Source: Novosphingobium sp. CF614
GTDB lineage: Bacteria > Pseudomonadota > Alphaproteobacteria > Sphingomonadales > Sphingomonadaceae
Assembly (NCBI RefSeq): GCF_900113255.1
Contig: NZ_FOOR01000004.1
Location: forward strand, 210,903-274,902
Reading direction: 5' to 3'
Length of the DNA: 64,000 nucleotides
The notes under the pieces were generated by a model, which made no database searches, was not told where the DNA came from, and saw only the letters and a list, made by a program, of their open reading frames with translations. Below, in pieces: positions 9,507 to 18,897 of the stretch. How positions within the stretch are numbered: the stretch's first letter is position 1; the number at the start of each line of letters is the position of its first letter. A program made the translations under genes and the position numbers.

Positions 9507-10427
9507 TCAGATCGGATCGTAGGGGAACATGTCGGCCGAACGGGCGAGCTTGGGCATGTGCGGACGCAGGGCCGGCAGCAGGTCCGAAGCGATCGTTTCC
9601 GGCGTCCAGCCGTCGCCGCGATGGATCGTGCGGATCGGGCGCGGCATGGTGAACAGTGAGATCTCGTTCTTGCGCACGCAGAAGATCTGCCCGGTGATGT
9701 CCTTGGCGGCATCCGAAAGCAGCGTGGCCACCATCGGCGCGATCTTGTCGGCGGACATGGTCTTCATCCGCTCGACGCGGGCCAGCTCTTCCTCGCTTTC
9801 GGTCGGGATCGTGGCGATCAGGCGGCTCCAGGCATAGGGCGAGATGCAGTTCGAGCGGACGCCCGAGCGCTGCATGTCGAGCGCGATCGAGTTCGACAGG
9901 CCGACGACGCCCATCTTGGCCGCCGAATAGTTGGCCTGGCCGAAGTTGCCGACGAGGCCCGAGGTCGACGTGAAGTGAACGTAAGAACCGCTGCCCTGGT
10001 CCTTGAAGTAGTTGGCCGCCGCCTTCGAGGTGTAGAAATAGCCGTTCAGGGTGACGTTGACCACGTCGTTCCAGTCCTGGATGCTCATGCGGTGGAAAAT
10101 GCGGTCGCGCAGGATGCCGGCATTGTTCACCAGGCCATCGATCTTGCCGAAGTTCTTGACCGCGTCCTCGATGATGCTGGTCGCACCCGCCGGGTCGGCG
10201 ACACTGGCGCCGTTCACCACGGCCTTGCCGCCGGCCGCGCGGATCAGGCCTACGACTTCCTCGGCCGGACCGGCATCGGCGCCTTCGCCGTCGGGCGAAG
10301 TGCCCAGATCGTTGACCACCACCGAGGCGCCCTGCTTGGCGCAGAGCAACGCGATCTCGCGACCAATGCCACGTCCCGCGCCGGTGACCGCGACGACCTT
10401 ACCGTCCAACCTTGCAGAATCACTCAT
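9507..10427 (-). CDS. MFE-2-like 3-hydroxyacyl-CoA dehydrogenase (SDR)
   Basis: The 306-residue short-chain dehydrogenase is of the HSD17B4/MFE-2 type, which oxidises (R)-3-hydroxyacyl-CoA with NAD+. It has TGAGRGIGREIALLCAKQG for cofactor binding, VVVNDLG with the aspartate that selects NAD, NNAGILRD, and a Ser-Tyr-Lys set in HFTSTSGLVGNFGQANYSAAK. The C-terminal tail of about 50 residues past the core is typical of the MFE-2 dehydrogenase module. GAGG before the ATG at 10427 decides the start. It is the first gene of the seven-gene run ending at 2981. Confidence 0.88.
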   Translation of the reverse strand: MSDSARLDGKVVAVTGAGRGIGREIALLCAKQGASVVVNDLGTSPDGEGADAGPAEEVVGLIRAAGGKAVVNGASVADPAGATSIIEDAVKNFGKIDGLVNNAGILRDRIFHRMSIQDWNDVVNVTLNGYFYTSKAAANYFKDQGSGSYVHFTSTSGLVGNFGQANYSAAKMGVVGLSNSIALDMQRSGVRSNCISPYAWSRLIATIPTESEEELARVERMKTMSADKIAPMVATLLSDAAKDITGQIFCVRKNEISLFTMPRPIRTIHRGDGWTPETIASDLLPALRPHMPKLARSADMFPYDPI

Positions 10428-10728
10428 CGAAACCATCCTCGTTCTAGCGTGTGAGGCTGGCCGGGACGAAGCGCCGACGCGGCGTGAAAAGCGGCCTGAC
10501 GGGAATCAGGTCGCTTGGTTCACGACGCGCGGAAGACGTCCCGGGCGGCCCGGTGTCATTTGCAGATAGCACTTAGGAGATCGACTTCCGGCTGCAACTG
10601 ATTTCTGCCCCACAGCGACGCCAGGGCTCGATGGCGCGTGAAGGAATTTCGCATGGCTTCATGCGCTGGCCCCAATTTCCGATCGCCGCGAGCCCCGCGC
10701 GTCATGGGATTCACGGTCCCGGCAGCGA
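10428..10728. other. Intergenic region, likely promoter of the beta-oxidation run
   Basis: The 301 bases between the MFS gene stop and the start of the MFE-2-like gene hold no convincing gene in either strand. The promoter for the minus-strand run ending at 2981 should lie in the left half. I see no clear operator palindrome here. Confidence 0.4.
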
Positions 10729-11928
10729 CTATGCGTCTTCCTCCACGCCGCGCGGCAGCAGCAAGAGCAACAATCCGCCCGTCAGCACGGCGACGCCCGT
10801 AATCAGCAGGAACGGCTTGTACGAGTCGGTCAGATAGAGAATGTAGCTGAGCGCCCCAGCGCCCAGTGCCGAGGCGATCGCCACGGTCGCCGCGAGCATG
10901 CCGTGGACGGTGCTGTAAACGCGCACGCCGAACTGGCGATAGATCAGATAGGCCAGAATGTCGGATTCGGCGCCGAACGAGAGGCCGATGGCCAGGACCG
11001 CCAGCGCCAGCCCGACGATCGATCCGCCTTGCAGTCCCATGGCGAGAAGTCCGAAGGCCGATATCGACAAGCCGATCGTCGCCACCAGCCGCGCCGGAAA
11101 CCGGTCGAGCGCATAGCCGCTGATGAAGCGCCCGATCAACATGCCGACCGCGTAGGCGGACACCATGATCGAAGCGGACCTGCCGACCACGTTGTGCTCG
11201 GCGATCATCAGGTTGAGCTGGGTCAGTATCACCGCCTGGGGCAGGTTGCACAGCAACATGCTGACCACCAGCAGCCAGAACGCCGGTGCGTGCAGGATCA
11301 TCCTGTAATCCTCGCGCGCGGCCTGCTTGCGCGCCGGCTGGCCGGATTCGCGCAGCTCCCGGGGCATCAGCAGATAGGCACTGAGGCCGCCGACGATGGC
11401 GAAGACCATCAGCGCGAGGTAGCCCGCCTGCCACCCCTTCGCGACCACGAGATTGTTGAGCAGCGGCCCGCCGATCGCCGCGACCGCGGACGGGCCGGAG
11501 GCCGCCAACGCCAGTGCCAGTCCGCGCGCCTTCTTGAAATACTGGACGATGACACGGCAATAGATCGGCGGCGTGGTGGTGGTGAGAAACAGCACCTGGA
11601 GCGCGAAGATCGCGGCGTAAGTGGTGATGCTGGTGACCATGGTGAAGGCGAAGAACAGCAGCGGCGAGGCGACGATGCCCACCAGCGCCGTTCGCCGCGA
11701 GCCGACCACGTCGGCAAGCCGCCCGACGAATGGAAACGCGAAGACGGCGATCAGCGCCAAGATCTGGACGGCGGCCAGTTCCGACTTGGACCAGTGGAAC
11801 GCCGCCACCAGGTGCGGCCCCATGATCCCGGCGGCATAGCTGTTCATGATGAGCCCTGAAGACAGGCCGACCATGGCCGATGTCACCGCACGCCATTCGG
11901 TACGAAATTCGCCCAGATATTCGGACAT
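10729..11928 (-). CDS. MFS transporter
   Basis: The 399-residue inner-membrane protein has about 12 hydrophobic helices and the loop 2-3 motif GRLADVVGSRRTALVG typical of major facilitator carriers, with a partial repeat at GRFISGYALDRFPARLV between helices 8 and 9. A cytoplasmic loop rich in charges (RESGQPARKQAAREDYR) separates the two six-helix halves. The proton-driven family moves organic acids and related solutes. Its place among acyl-CoA degradation genes suggests uptake of the pathway substrate. It resembles the monocarboxylate/oxalate-formate side of the family, though the substrate cannot be read from sequence. Confidence 0.85.
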   Translation of the reverse strand: MSEYLGEFRTEWRAVTSAMVGLSSGLIMNSYAAGIMGPHLVAAFHWSKSELAAVQILALIAVFAFPFVGRLADVVGSRRTALVGIVASPLLFFAFTMVTSITTYAAIFALQVLFLTTTTPPIYCRVIVQYFKKARGLALALAASGPSAVAAIGGPLLNNLVVAKGWQAGYLALMVFAIVGGLSAYLLMPRELRESGQPARKQAAREDYRMILHAPAFWLLVVSMLLCNLPQAVILTQLNLMIAEHNVVGRSASIMVSAYAVGMLIGRFISGYALDRFPARLVATIGLSISAFGLLAMGLQGGSIVGLALAVLAIGLSFGAESDILAYLIYRQFGVRVYSTVHGMLAATVAIASALGAGALSYILYLTDSYKPFLLITGVAVLTGGLLLLLLPRGVEEDA

Positions 11929-11949
11929 TACCTTCTAGAATCCTTTTTG

Positions 11950-11974
11950 CGCGCGGGAGGGCATCTCCCGCGCG
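11950..11974 (-). terminator. GC-rich hairpin between SDR and MFS genes
   Basis: CGCGCGGGAG and CTCCCGCGCG form a perfect 10-bp stem around a 5-base loop. On the minus strand it follows the SDR stop and lies just before the MFS start. It is followed there by an A-rich rather than T-rich run, so it is not a classical intrinsic terminator and may instead shield mRNA ends. Confidence 0.4.
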
Positions 11975-12035
11975 AGCCTTGCATCGTTGATAAAGCCATG
12001 CGCCGGGCCCGGCAAACCCGGTGCCGGGCGGGAGA

Positions 12036-13013
12036 TCAAGTCGCGAAACTCTCCCCCACCCACTCCTCGCTTTTCGCCCACAGCGCGCGTGCGTTCGCGG
12101 GATCGATGGCATAGGAACGGACGCCCGCCATGTCGGGAAGACGCTCGGTGCTGTCGTTGACGGGCGAAACACCGCAGTCCTCGCAGAATCGCCCGCCGAC
12201 CAGATCGGCCGGCGCGGCCACCCCCGCCCAGACCGAAGTCGCGGCGCCCTGCGCCGGTGTCTTGGTGATCGACGGCGGCAGTCCCCGCTCGACCAGTCCC
12301 TTGTCGATGGTGGCGACGAGGCCGTCGAGCCCGCCTTCCCCCAGATGCCGGAACAGTTCGGTGTCGACGCGGCCCGGATGGACGCCGCTGGCGCGAATCC
12401 CGCGCGGAGCATGGCGGCGATCGAACTCCACCGCGAACAGCATGTTGGCGGTCTTCGAACGGGCGTAGGCCAGCCACTGGTTATAAGGCGTGCGTTCGAA
12501 GTTCGGATCGTCGAGATCGACATCGCCGCCGCGGTGCCCGGACGATGACAGCATGACCAGCCGCGCACCCGGTCGCATCAGCGGAGCGATCCGGTTGACC
12601 AGCAGGAAATGGCCGAGATGATTGGTGCCGAACTGGATCTCGAACCCGTCTTCGGTCAGGCCGAAGGGAATTGCCATGACACCCGCGTTGGCGATGACGA
12701 GATCGAATGGCCGGCCGTCCGCCGTCAGGCGATCGGCGCAGGCCCGCACGCTGGCCAGCGAGGCAAGGTCAAGTTCGGCAAGTTCGAACGACCCGCGCCG
12801 CGCCGCCGCCTCCCGCACCGGGCCCAGCTTGCGCTCCGCCTTGCCAAGATCACGCGCGGTTCCCACCACGTCGGCGCCATGCGCGACCAGAACCCGCGCG
12901 GTTTCGCCGCCGATCCCGGCGGTAACGCCGGTAACGAGCGCGCGCTTGCCTTGCAGATCGATACCTTCGAGAACTTCGTCCGCAGTGGACGTCCGTCCCA
13001 GGTTTGCGGCCAT
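12036..13013 (-). CDS. Short-chain dehydrogenase, retinol-dehydrogenase-like
   Basis: The 325-residue protein belongs to the extended-loop SDR group that includes retinol dehydrogenases and WWOX-like oxidoreductases. Cofactor motif TGVTAGIGGETARVL, NAG in IANAGVMAIP, then HLGHFLLVN, serine in VMLSSSGHR and YARSK active-site residues (Tyr-x3-Lys) are present. It probably interconverts an alcohol and ketone on a bulky hydrophobic substrate. The ATG at 13013 has GAGGAG 7 bases upstream, better placed than the ATG at 13019. It is divergent from the double acyl-CoA dehydrogenase gene. Confidence 0.88.
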   Translation of the reverse strand: MAANLGRTSTADEVLEGIDLQGKRALVTGVTAGIGGETARVLVAHGADVVGTARDLGKAERKLGPVREAAARRGSFELAELDLASLASVRACADRLTADGRPFDLVIANAGVMAIPFGLTEDGFEIQFGTNHLGHFLLVNRIAPLMRPGARLVMLSSSGHRGGDVDLDDPNFERTPYNQWLAYARSKTANMLFAVEFDRRHAPRGIRASGVHPGRVDTELFRHLGEGGLDGLVATIDKGLVERGLPPSITKTPAQGAATSVWAGVAAPADLVGGRFCEDCGVSPVNDSTERLPDMAGVRSYAIDPANARALWAKSEEWVGESFAT

Positions 13014-13201
13014 TTCCATTCTCCTCAACGCCAGGCAGCGGCGGCGGTGTGACGCCGGATGGCGTCGGTCGCCCGTTATTTGATAGCTCGCCGATGCCAC
13101 TTGTGGCCGAGGCAGGCCAATAACCGTTAGGGCAACAACGCACCATGCCATGCCAATCCATTGCGATGCGCCAATTGCCGTTCCATTACAAACAATTGCA
13201 T

Positions 13202-13219
13202 GTGACATGCCGGTGTCAC
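13202..13219. promoter_or_regulatory. Inverted repeat GTGACA-N6-TGTCAC, candidate operator
   Basis: This 18-base perfect palindrome lies in the 336-base divergent gap (13014-13349) between the SDR and the double acyl-CoA dehydrogenase. Nothing else gene-like is visible in that gap. The size suits a dimeric helix-turn-helix regulator acting on both genes. Confidence 0.45.
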
Positions 13220-13349
13220 GCGCAGATGTGCCAGGGTTGATTGTCATTGCAAAACCGAGCAGGACACCGGCCGGGGGGGAGTCCGCCACGAGGCCGGATC
13301 GCGGATGCCCCGCCGAAACAAACGGCTATCGTGAGAGGCATCTCGTTAC

Positions 13350-15545
13350 ATGAATCTGGAGATTAACGACGACCAGCAGCTGATGCGCGATTCCTTTGCC
13401 CGGCTGCTGGACGATCTCAGCAGCATGGAGCGGGTCCGCGCGGCGCAGCCGCTGGGTTTCGATCGCGACTTGTGGGCAGGCCTTGCGGAGCTGGGCGCCT
13501 TCGCGATGCGCGTGGAGGAGGACAAGGGCGGGCTTGGCCTCGGCACGTTCGACGCCGTGCTGCTGATGGAGGAAGCCGGGCGGACCCTGGCGACGGGACC
13601 GCTGGCGGAAACGCTGATGGCCGCGCGGCTGCTCGCCACCTTCGATGATCCCGCGCTCGATGTGGTGGTCTCCGGCGAAAGCCTTGCGACGATCGCGTTT
13701 CACGACATCGCCCGGCAGCCGCGCCAGTGGCTTTCGGGCGGCGCCAACGCCGACCTGGTCGTGGCGCTTCGGGGGGACTCGCTCGTGCTGGTCTCGCTCT
13801 CCGCCGCCGACCGGCACCCCGAAGCGACGCTGGCGTCCAACGGCATCGGCGAGGTCGACCTGGCGAGCGCGCCGCATACGGTGCTCGCCACCGGGCCCGA
13901 TGCGCTTGCGGCTTTCGCCGCCGCGCGGGAGGAATGGAAGCTGCTCACCGCCGCTTCGCTCACAGGCCTTTCGAGCGAAGCCCTGCGACTGGCGGCCGCC
14001 TATGCCTCCGAGCGCCACGCATTCGGCGTGCCGATCGGTACTTTCCAGGGCCTGTCACACCCCATGGCAACGCTTTATTCCAGCGTCCAGGGCGGCAAGT
14101 ACCTGATCTGGAAGGTCATCCACGAGATAGCCTCGGGCGCGCCCGAGGCCGCGGCACACATCCCGCTGGCGCTGTGGTGGGCGGCGCAGACCGCCGGGCA
14201 AGTCGGAATCCAGGCCGCGCGGACTTTCGGCGGCTACGGGCTTTCGACCGAATACGACATCCACCTTTACAATCTGCGCGCCAAGGCCTGGCCGGCAATC
14301 CACGGCGATCCGCAATTCTATCTCGAGGAAGCGGGGCGGCGACTCTACGCGGGCGAAGCCGCGACCGTTCCCGATGTCGGCGCGGTTTCGATCGACACCG
14401 ATCTGGGTGAAGAGGCACGCGCCCTCGCGGCCGAAACCGATGAGTTCTTCACGCGCACGCTCACGCCCGAACTCAAGGCCCATGCCCACCATTCCTGGGA
14501 AGGCCATCACCCCGAAGTCCACAAGAAGCTCGCCGAGGCCAACCTGCTGTTCCCGGCATGGCCCAAGGCGAAAGGCGGACGCGGCGCCACCCCCTATGCG
14601 CGCTTCGCCGCGCTCGAGGTCTGGGCCAAGCATGGCTGGTCGAACCATTCGACCGGCACCTCGCAGATGGTGGCCGCCATCGTCGACCGCTTCGGCAGCG
14701 AAAAGGCGCGCAAGGATGTGCTGGAGCCGATCCTGGCCGGGGACATCATCTGCAGCGTCGGCTTCTCCGAACCCGGATCGGGCTCGGACGTCTTCGCGGC
14801 GAAGTGCAAGGCGACCCGCGACGGCGATGGCTGGCGGATAGACGGCACCAAGATGTTCACCAGCGGCGCCGACATCGCCAGCTATGTGCTGATGCTGTGC
14901 CGCACCGACCCCGATGCGCCCAAGCACAAGGGACTGACCATGTTCATCGTGCCGCTCAAGGCAGAGGGCGTGACGGTGCAACCGGTCCACACCTTCCAGG
15001 ACGAGCGCACCAACATCACCTTCTATGACGGGGTGCGCATTCCCGACGACTATCGCCTGGGCGAAGTCAACGGCGGCAACCGCACGATGTCCGCCACGCT
15101 GGAGCTGGAACAAAGCGGCAATTTCGCGCGATCGCTGCGCGGCCTGGTGCGCGCCGCCGAGGAATTGTGCCGCGAAATCCAGCACGACGGCAAACCGCTG
15201 ATCGAACATGCGCCCGCGCAGATGCGGCTCGCGCGGACAGTCGCGCATGAGCTGCTCTCGGAAATGCTGGGCCTGCGCGCGCTGTGGGGAGCGGAAAACA
15301 AGATCGAAATTCCCGCCGCCGGCGCCATGTCGAAAGGGTTCACTTCCGACTTGTTCCTGGCCGACGCCAGCGACCTGCTGGACCTGACCGCGCCGCTCTC
15401 GCTTTCGAAACGGCCGGGTGCTGCCGAGGCGGTCAATCTCGCCTACCGCTTTGCCCATGGCGCCACCATATGGGCAGGCACCAGCGAAGTGCATCGCTCC
15501 ATGGTGGCTGAACGCGGCCTGGGGCTGCCGCGCAGCCGCAATTGA
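13350..15545 (+). CDS. Double-length acyl-CoA dehydrogenase (two fused ACAD halves)
   Basis: At 731 residues this is twice the usual length. Residues 1-345 form one acyl-CoA dehydrogenase unit (ending in TFGGYGLSTEYDIHLYNLRAK style helix) with a weak FAD domain. Residues about 380-731 form a second unit with a clear FAD/substrate loop (GFSEPGSGSDVFAAKC) and the family C-terminus GTSEVHRSMVAERGLGLPR. Fused pairs like this include mycobacterial FadE34, which replaces the alpha2-beta2 enzymes used for steroid side chains with one chain holding an active and an inactive half. Here the second half looks catalytic. It leads a plus-strand run with a thiolase and a CoA-transferase. Confidence 0.88.
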   Translation: MNLEINDDQQLMRDSFARLLDDLSSMERVRAAQPLGFDRDLWAGLAELGAFAMRVEEDKGGLGLGTFDAVLLMEEAGRTLATGPLAETLMAARLLATFDDPALDVVVSGESLATIAFHDIARQPRQWLSGGANADLVVALRGDSLVLVSLSAADRHPEATLASNGIGEVDLASAPHTVLATGPDALAAFAAAREEWKLLTAASLTGLSSEALRLAAAYASERHAFGVPIGTFQGLSHPMATLYSSVQGGKYLIWKVIHEIASGAPEAAAHIPLALWWAAQTAGQVGIQAARTFGGYGLSTEYDIHLYNLRAKAWPAIHGDPQFYLEEAGRRLYAGEAATVPDVGAVSIDTDLGEEARALAAETDEFFTRTLTPELKAHAHHSWEGHHPEVHKKLAEANLLFPAWPKAKGGRGATPYARFAALEVWAKHGWSNHSTGTSQMVAAIVDRFGSEKARKDVLEPILAGDIICSVGFSEPGSGSDVFAAKCKATRDGDGWRIDGTKMFTSGADIASYVLMLCRTDPDAPKHKGLTMFIVPLKAEGVTVQPVHTFQDERTNITFYDGVRIPDDYRLGEVNGGNRTMSATLELEQSGNFARSLRGLVRAAEELCREIQHDGKPLIEHAPAQMRLARTVAHELLSEMLGLRALWGAENKIEIPAAGAMSKGFTSDLFLADASDLLDLTAPLSLSKRPGAAEAVNLAYRFAHGATIWAGTSEVHRSMVAERGLGLPRSRN

Positions 15546-15564
15546 AATCGAAGGGAAACACCTG

Positions 15565-16815
15565 ATGGCTGAGGCCTACATCATCGACGCGGTGCGCACG
15601 CCGCGCGGCATCGGCAAGAAGGGCAAGGGCGCGCTGGCGGACACGCTGCCCCAGCACCTTGCGGCGACCGTGCTCAAGGCGATCAAGGAGCGCAACAACC
15701 TGCCCGAGGACGCGGTCGAGGACGTGATCTGGGGCACTTCGGCGCAATATGGCCTGCAGGCGGCGGACCTGGGACGGATGGCCGCGCTCGACGCCGGCCT
15801 GGGCGTGGGCACCAGCGGCGTCACGCTCGACCGGTTCTGCGGCAGCAGCCTCACCGCCACCAACCTCGCGGCGGCGACGATCATGTCCGGCATGGAGGAT
15901 CTGCTGATCGCCGGCGGGGCGGAGATGACCTCGTTCACCGCCGATTTCGGCGGCCGCATGCGCGAGGCGGGCTTCAGCCTGGGCCTGGGCGGCGCCAACC
16001 CGCGGCTGCAGGCAAAGTTTCCCCAGACGCACCAGGGCGTCGCGGCGGACGCCATTGCCGCGAACGAAGGCATTCCGCGCGCCGCACTCGATGCCTTCGG
16101 CGCCGAAAGCCAGCGCCGCGCCGCCGTGGCGATCCAGGAAGGCCGCTTCGCGAAGTCGCTGGTTCCCGTGATCGACGACGAGGGCAACGTCGTGCTCGAT
16201 CATGAGGAATATCCCCGGCCGAACACCACGGCGGAAGGACTGGCCGAACTCAAGCCCGCTTTCGCCATGTTCGTCGACATGCCTTCCGCGCCCGACGGGC
16301 CGACTTTCGGCGGGCTCATCAACCAGGTCTACCCCGACATCAAGATCGAGCCGGTCCACCATGCCGGCACCTCCTCGGGCAATGTCGACGGTGCGTCGGC
16401 GCTGCTGCTCGCTTCGGAAGCGGCGGTGAAGAAGTACGGCCTGAAGCCGCGCGCCCGGATCGTCGCCATGGCCAATCACGGCGAACATCCCACGCTGATG
16501 CTGACGGCGCCCTCCGGCGCGGTAACCAAAGTGCTGGCCAAGGCCGGGCTGACCAAGGACGACATCGACGTCTGGGAAATCAACGAGGCTTTCGCCGCGA
16601 TCGTCGAAAAGGTCATTCGCGACCACGATATTGATCGCGCCAAGGTCAATCCCAACGGCGGTGCCATCGCGCTGGGCCATCCGATCGGCGCGACCGGCAC
16701 CATCCTGGTCGGCACTGCGCTCGACGAGCTGGAGCGGACGGGCGGACGCTACGGCCTCATCACCATGTGCACCGCTGGCGGCATGGCCCCCGCGTTGATT
16801 ATCGAACGCGTCTGA
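15565..16815 (+). CDS. Acetyl-CoA acetyltransferase (thiolase)
   Basis: This 416-residue classical thiolase has all catalytic groups: Cys92 in DRFCGSSLTAT, NEAF in the ENEAFA-type loop, the histidine in GGAIALGHPIGATG, and the second cysteine in TMCTAGGMAPALI. It should release acetyl-CoA (or propionyl-CoA) from a 3-ketoacyl-CoA as the final beta-oxidation step. The ATG at 15565 begins 19 bases after the double dehydrogenase stop and matches the usual MAEAYIIDAVRTP start. It is likely co-transcribed with its neighbours on both sides. Confidence 0.93.
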   Translation: MAEAYIIDAVRTPRGIGKKGKGALADTLPQHLAATVLKAIKERNNLPEDAVEDVIWGTSAQYGLQAADLGRMAALDAGLGVGTSGVTLDRFCGSSLTATNLAAATIMSGMEDLLIAGGAEMTSFTADFGGRMREAGFSLGLGGANPRLQAKFPQTHQGVAADAIAANEGIPRAALDAFGAESQRRAAVAIQEGRFAKSLVPVIDDEGNVVLDHEEYPRPNTTAEGLAELKPAFAMFVDMPSAPDGPTFGGLINQVYPDIKIEPVHHAGTSSGNVDGASALLLASEAAVKKYGLKPRARIVAMANHGEHPTLMLTAPSGAVTKVLAKAGLTKDDIDVWEINEAFAAIVEKVIRDHDIDRAKVNPNGGAIALGHPIGATGTILVGTALDELERTGGRYGLITMCTAGGMAPALIIERV

Positions 16816-16847
16816 ACGCGTAACTTTCGAAAAGGTTCTGAACAACC

Positions 16848-18077
16848 ATGGCAGTCAAGGTAATGGAAGGCGTCCGGGTCCTGGAGGTGGCGCAGTTCAC
16901 TTTCGTCCCGGCCGCAGGCGCGATGCTGGCGGACTGGGGGGCCGACGTCATCAAGATCGAGCACCCGCTGCGCGGCGATACCCAGCGCGGGTTCCTGAAC
17001 CTTGGCGGCGTGCATCTCGATCCACTGCGCCATACGCTGATCGAGCATCCCAACCGGGGCAAGCGGAGCGTCGGTCTCGACGTCTCGACGCCCGAAGGCC
17101 AGGAAGTGCTCTATGAGCTGGCCAAGCAGTGCGACGTGTTCCTGACCAACTACCTTCCCCAGGTGCGCCAGAAGAACAAGTTCGACATCGAGCATATCCG
17201 CGCGGTCAACCCGAACATCATCTACGCCCGCGGCTCGGCGCTCGGCAACAAGGGGCCGGAACGCGAGGTCGGCGGATTCGACGGGTCCTGCTTCTGGGCG
17301 CGCAGCGGCATCGCCCATACGATGACTCCCGAGGCACTGGACGGCCCGCTTTCACAGGCCATTCCGGCATTCGGCGATTCGATTGGCGGCATGTTCATCG
17401 CCGGCGGCATTTCCGCGGCGCTTTATCACCGTGAAAAGACCGGCGAGGCGATCGAACTCGACGTTTCGCTGCTCAGCACGGCGTCCTGGGCCTGCGGCGC
17501 GATCATCTCGCAATATCTGGAAACAGGCGTGGTCAACCGGAACACCATGCCGGTTTCCGGCGGTAACCCGGTCAATCCCTTCATCGGCTACTACCGCACC
17601 TCGGACGGCGGCACGATCAACTTGTGCACGCTTTCGCCGACCGGCCTGATCCGCAGCCTGTTCGAGCACGTCGGCGTGCCCGAGGCGGCGGACGACCCGC
17701 GATTCGCCGATGCGCAATCGCTGTTCAAGAACGCCCAGGCCGCCAGCGCCATCCTCGTCGAGGCGTTCGCGAAGCAGTCCTTCCAGTACTGGCGCGAACA
17801 TCTCAAGACCTTCAAGGGCCAGTGGGCGCCGGTCCAGTCGATCGCGGACCTGCTGACCGACGATCAAACCCTTGCCAACGACGTCATCTTCGAAGTGGAC
17901 GCGGCCGACGGCGGCAAGCCGCTCAAGCTGGTGCGCGGGCCGGTGCAGTTCAACGGCGAAGCGCAGGTCGCCACCCGCGCGCCGCAGGCCTCGGAACATA
18001 CCGAACTGGTGCTGATGGAAATGGGCATCGACTGGGATCGGATAGAAGAACTCAAGGCCAAGGGCGCCATCGCCTGA
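16848..18077 (+). CDS. CaiB/BaiF-family CoA transferase
   Basis: The 409-residue family III CoA transferase moves CoA between acids through an aspartyl-CoA intermediate; the likely nucleophile is Asp145 in GGFDGSCFW. The N-terminal GVRVLEVAQFTFVPAAGAMLADWGADVIKIE-type opening (here seen in pieces) and LDVSTPEGQEVLYEL are family marks. It would activate the growth substrate or recycle CoA from a product without using ATP. It starts 32 bases after the thiolase, and the dehydrogenase gene follows within about 20 bases, so the four genes 13350-18897 form one operon-like set. Confidence 0.9.
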   Translation: MAVKVMEGVRVLEVAQFTFVPAAGAMLADWGADVIKIEHPLRGDTQRGFLNLGGVHLDPLRHTLIEHPNRGKRSVGLDVSTPEGQEVLYELAKQCDVFLTNYLPQVRQKNKFDIEHIRAVNPNIIYARGSALGNKGPEREVGGFDGSCFWARSGIAHTMTPEALDGPLSQAIPAFGDSIGGMFIAGGISAALYHREKTGEAIELDVSLLSTASWACGAIISQYLETGVVNRNTMPVSGGNPVNPFIGYYRTSDGGTINLCTLSPTGLIRSLFEHVGVPEAADDPRFADAQSLFKNAQAASAILVEAFAKQSFQYWREHLKTFKGQWAPVQSIADLLTDDQTLANDVIFEVDAADGGKPLKLVRGPVQFNGEAQVATRAPQASEHTELVLMEMGIDWDRIEELKAKGAIA

Positions 18078-18096
18078 TGCCGGGATGGGAATGGCG

Positions 18097-18897
18097 ATGA
18101 CCGGCTCGCGGATCGGCTTCATCGGGCTGGGCAACCAGGGCGCGCCGATCGCGCATCGCATCGTCGATGCCGGCCTTGCCCTCACGGTCTGGGCGCGCCG
18201 TCCCGAAGTGCTGGAGGCCTATGTCGCCAAGGGCGCGACAGCCGCGACCAGCGTGGCAGACCTCGGCGCGGCCTGCGATCATGTCGGCATCTGCGTCTCC
18301 GCCGATGCCGACGTCATCCAGGTGTGCGACGAGCTTGTCCCGGCCATGCGCCCGGGCAGCCGCGTCGTCATCCATTCCACCGTCCTGCCGGAAACCTGCA
18401 TCGCCCTTGCGCGGAAATGCGCGGCTCGCGGCGTCGCGCTGATCGACGCGCCTGTCAGCGGCGGCGCGGCACGGGCCGAGAAGGGTGCGCTGACGGTGAT
18501 CTGCGGAGGTGACGAAGCGGTCTTCGGAGCAGTGCGGCCCGTGCTGGAGACATTCGGCAAGGACATCGTGCTGCTCGGCCCCGTCGGCGCGGGACAGCGC
18601 GCCAAGATCATCAACAACGCCCTGCTCGCGGCCAATATCGCCACCGCCCACGCGGCACTCGGCGCCGGCGTGGCCATGGGACTGGATCGGGCCGCGCTGG
18701 CCCGGACGATCCGTTCCAGCAGCGGCTACAGCTTCGGCCTGGAAGTGAGCGCGTCAACGCCCTCTCCCGCCGATTTCAAGGGTGCCGCGCTGTTGGTCAA
18801 GGATGTGGGACTGCTGGAGGCGGCATTGTCCGACGATCCTGGCGCGGCCGTGCTGAGCGCCACCGCGCGGCCTTACCTGACCGAAGCGATGGGATAA
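18097..18897 (+). CDS. 3-hydroxyisobutyrate/6-phosphogluconate-type NAD(P) dehydrogenase
   Basis: The 266-residue beta-hydroxyacid dehydrogenase family protein has the Rossmann motif IGFIGLGNQGAPIA, the substrate loop DAPVSGGAARAEKG and the catalytic-lysine helix GAGQRAKIINNALLAAN. It should oxidise a short 3-hydroxy acid such as 3-hydroxyisobutyrate or a related intermediate. ATGs at 18085, 18091 and 18097 are all in frame; 18097 is best spaced from GGGAATGG. The gene is slightly shorter than most family members (about 290-300). It ends the plus-strand operon, and no obvious terminator follows. Confidence 0.82.
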   Translation: MTGSRIGFIGLGNQGAPIAHRIVDAGLALTVWARRPEVLEAYVAKGATAATSVADLGAACDHVGICVSADADVIQVCDELVPAMRPGSRVVIHSTVLPETCIALARKCAARGVALIDAPVSGGAARAEKGALTVICGGDEAVFGAVRPVLETFGKDIVLLGPVGAGQRAKIINNALLAANIATAHAALGAGVAMGLDRAALARTIRSSSGYSFGLEVSASTPSPADFKGAALLVKDVGLLEAALSDDPGAAVLSATARPYLTEAMG

